Positions 1 through 3,000 of a DNA stretch of 5,996 bases are shown here, piece after piece (position 1 is the first letter of the stretch; each line of letters opens with the position of its first letter). The notes below the pieces were generated by a model that did not search any database, had not been told where the DNA came from, and worked only from the letters and a program-made list of their open reading frames with translations. Origin of the DNA: Desulfobacula sp. (GTDB lineage Bacteria; Desulfobacterota; Desulfobacteria; Desulfobacterales; Desulfobacteraceae); NCBI GenBank assembly GCA_029940245.1, contig JAOZRF010000186.1, positions 1 through 5,996 on the forward strand, read 5' to 3'. The position numbers and the translations under genes are program-made.

Positions 1-11
1 TATGTAAACTT

Positions 12-42
12 AAAAAAACGTAAATTTTTCTCACGTTTTTTT
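12..42 (-). terminator. AT-rich inverted repeat after the stop codon, possible intrinsic terminator
   Basis: A perfect 10-bp inverted repeat (aaaaaaacgt at 12-21 and acgttttttt at 33-42) surrounds an 11-base loop and starts 14 bases past the TAG stop. Read from the minus strand it ends in seven T. The stem has only two G-C pairs, so its strength depends on using part of the T tract as the U tail. The design is symmetrical, so it could serve transcripts arriving from either side. Position supports termination; stem composition makes it uncertain. Confidence 0.45.
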
Positions 43-55
43 GAAATAAAGCATA

Positions 56-3000
56 CTAATCCAGTGTTACCGCCTCTGTACAATTCATCCAGAAGCCTTC
101 ACCCGGTTCAATATTGGTAAGCACGATGAAGCCCTTGCTTTCAGCATAGACAGCACCGCCGTCTTCCTGCCCCGGTAGATAGACTGCCCATGCGCCGCTT
201 TCCCATTTCCAAACAGAGGCGATATTGCCTTCGTTTCCAGAGATGAGCGTAGTAATCGATTTTGTCTCGTTGCTTTTTAAACCAATCAGGTTCCAGCCCT
301 GGGGAATATCCAAAAGAGCGCTCTCCGCCGCTGCTCCCGGCACATCCAGAAAGAACTCACTTTCAGCATTCAGCCAGTAACCCTCACCTGCATGCAGCTC
401 GCTCAGCGGTAAAAAACCCTTGGCCTGGATGTAAGTCGTTGCATCGGCGGCCTCCATCCCGGGCAGGATTACTGCCCACTGGTTTTCCTGCCACTTCCAA
501 ATGGAGATGATCTTATCCATGCGGGAGGCAAAGATGTCTTCGACTCCGTTTGGGTCAGGCTCATAAGAGAAGGTACTAAGATTCCAACCTTTGATATAGG
601 CGAATACCTGTCCGTTCTTCCATATCCCTTCCGCCTTCCACAAATAACCCGTTTCAGGATCAGTATAGGTGGTGGTGATCAATGCTCCATTTTCCACTTT
701 AATCTTTCCTGAACCGCTCTCAATCAGGCTAAAGCCCACTTCACCCGCAAAAACACCGGTATTTGCTCCGGTCTCTTGAAAAGAAACAGGCTCTGAAGAA
801 AAGGGCTCTGCTGTGCTGTTTACGCTGACCGCAACCGTCTCCACCAGCTCCTGGTCCTGGTTTTGGCGCTGATCCTCCACTGTCACCACCATCTTTTCCA
901 GATCCGTGCTGTAAAGATCCTTGTCTGCCTTGATCAGGCCTGGCATAAACTGATCATGGGTATAGGCTGACTCTGTGGTGATACCCGTGGCAGCATAGTC
1001 CACCTGCACCGGAGAATCATTCTGATCCAGAAGTACTATTTCTTTGACAGTATAAGCTCCATCCGCGTCTTTGTCGTTTAGCACGCTTCCTGAAAAAACC
1101 AGGGTGAAAAGATGCGATCCGGCCTCAGCAATACTTTTCGACTGCAAAACAGTGGTAATGTATGCGCCGTCTTTGTCATAAAGGGCGCCTTTTACCCCAA
1201 AGTTGCCCGCTTCCTTGATATCGGCCTCCACTGTCACCATCAATGCCTCATAGATCCCGTCCTCATCCACATCCTGGACCGCTTCGCTGTAAATGCCCGT
1301 CAGCTCCGCCGTCTGAACGCCGGCAACCGCCATGTTGATGCCGCCCGAAAAACCGCCTGTGGCAGTATCCGCTTCTTTGGTGAAGTCTGTCTTTGTCCAG
1401 AGCAGCGCCGGCTTGCCGTCGCTGTTCAGCGCCATAGCAGGGTTCCGGTCGGTCAGATCGTCGTGGGTAAGCTGCACCGGCGGAGCCGGCGGTACCGCCA
1501 CCTTTTGCACCGCCTGTCCCAGGTTGATCTCCGCAGAAAATATATCACCGTCATAACCTGCAAATTTGCGGTAAATAACAGTAGCCACATCGGCGCTGTC
1601 TAAATCGATCTTTGGATCTTCGATGAAAAACTCACTCTCGTCAATTTTTTCTTTGTCTGACCATGTCCCCTCCTGATGGTCATATGTTGCATAATACAGC
1701 GTGTCCGTGGCGCCATCCTTTTCGACCCATACCACTACAGGATCACCATAGCTCGTGTAGGCTGCATCCACCATCTGTTCGGTAAAGGTGTTTACTCCGG
1801 TCAGTTTCTGGGGGGCGGTCCACTCGTTGTTTTCGTAAAAGGAATAGACGACATCACAGTCGCTGTTGGTATAATCTACATTGGCGCCGCCGCTTATTCC
1901 CTCTAACTCCGCAAAAAACTTACCGTCTTCATCCTTGATCCATACAGCGATGACATGGCCGCTTCCGTCCGCCGCCACCGCAGGCATCAAGTCTGCCTGA
2001 CTATCGTCCGTGCCGGCAACGGCAGCCGCAGATGTCCACTCCTGGCCGGTCTTGTCAAAGACCGCATAGTAGATAGACCACTTGCTCCGGTTATCAATAT
2101 CCTCGGAGCTGTCCCCGTTGTGAAGCCACACGGCAATGGCCTTGTTATTCTGGGCATCATAGGCCAGATCTGCGCTTCCATCCCCATATGCGTCATCTAT
2201 GATCAGGCTCTGCCCACTCCAGTTGCCGCCGTCATAGAGGGCGTAAGCGATATCCTGGTGAGCAAGGATATCGTTCAACTTGTTTAACGTCTTCTCGCCC
2301 TTGTTTGATGTCCACACTGCAATGGCCTTTCCTTCAGCCAAAAATACCACCTTCGGATCTGTCTCCCAGAGATTATTTTCGGTGATCAGCGCTGCATCTC
2401 CCCATCCAGAGCCGCTGTCTATGCGCACAGCCACATCCGGATTGATCGAGGCATCCGATTCTGAGGTGTCCTCTATCCAGATGGCGATCTTTCTTCCCGC
2501 ACTGTCCGTGGCGATATGCCCGCTTGAATAGAAGCGCTTGCCTTCTTCCTCTCCCACCAGGCACAACGCCCCGACCTTTCCCACACCGCTCATGTCGCCG
2601 AAGGTATAAGGACCGAGTTCCGCGCTTCCTAACTCACCATTTACAGTCCCCCAGAAAATAGAACCGACCACCTGGATGGGGGCCTTGATCTCGCCGCCAA
2701 AGAGCGGATCGGTGATTCCGTCTTCAGAGGTATAAATCACCTTGATCTGAATGGTCCCTTCCGGTTGCGACTTGATCGCCAGCTTCGCCAGGCCAAAGAC
2801 AATAGAGGCCGAAGCGGTCAAATCCAGGGTAATAGTAGTCCCCGGAACTATGGTGATCTTCTTGAACTTCACATGCTCACCCAGCAGACACGCCCCGTGA
2901 ACATACACCTGAACATCGCCGCCCAGATCAACCGCCACAGTCAAAGGAACCCCATAAACCAGGATTGTCTTGGAGACACCTTTTTCCGGCAGATTAAAGG

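Noticed and set aside
59..310. C-terminal cell-wall or membrane anchor
   Set aside because: No LPxTG, no PEP-CTERM-type tail, no hydrophobic helix or basic end; the protein stops at EAVTLD right after the second WKW module.
1112..1603. Plus-strand open frame of 163 codons opposite the large gene
   Set aside because: It lies wholly antisense to the well-supported propeller sequence, its product has no recognisable motif and is rich in Arg/His/Cys as shadow frames usually are, and no ribosome binding site stands out.
1322..2536. Active sialidase
   Set aside because: The Asp-boxes are degenerate, and no FRIP motif or convincing Arg triad with Tyr/Glu nucleophile pair is visible; the repeats only support a propeller fold.
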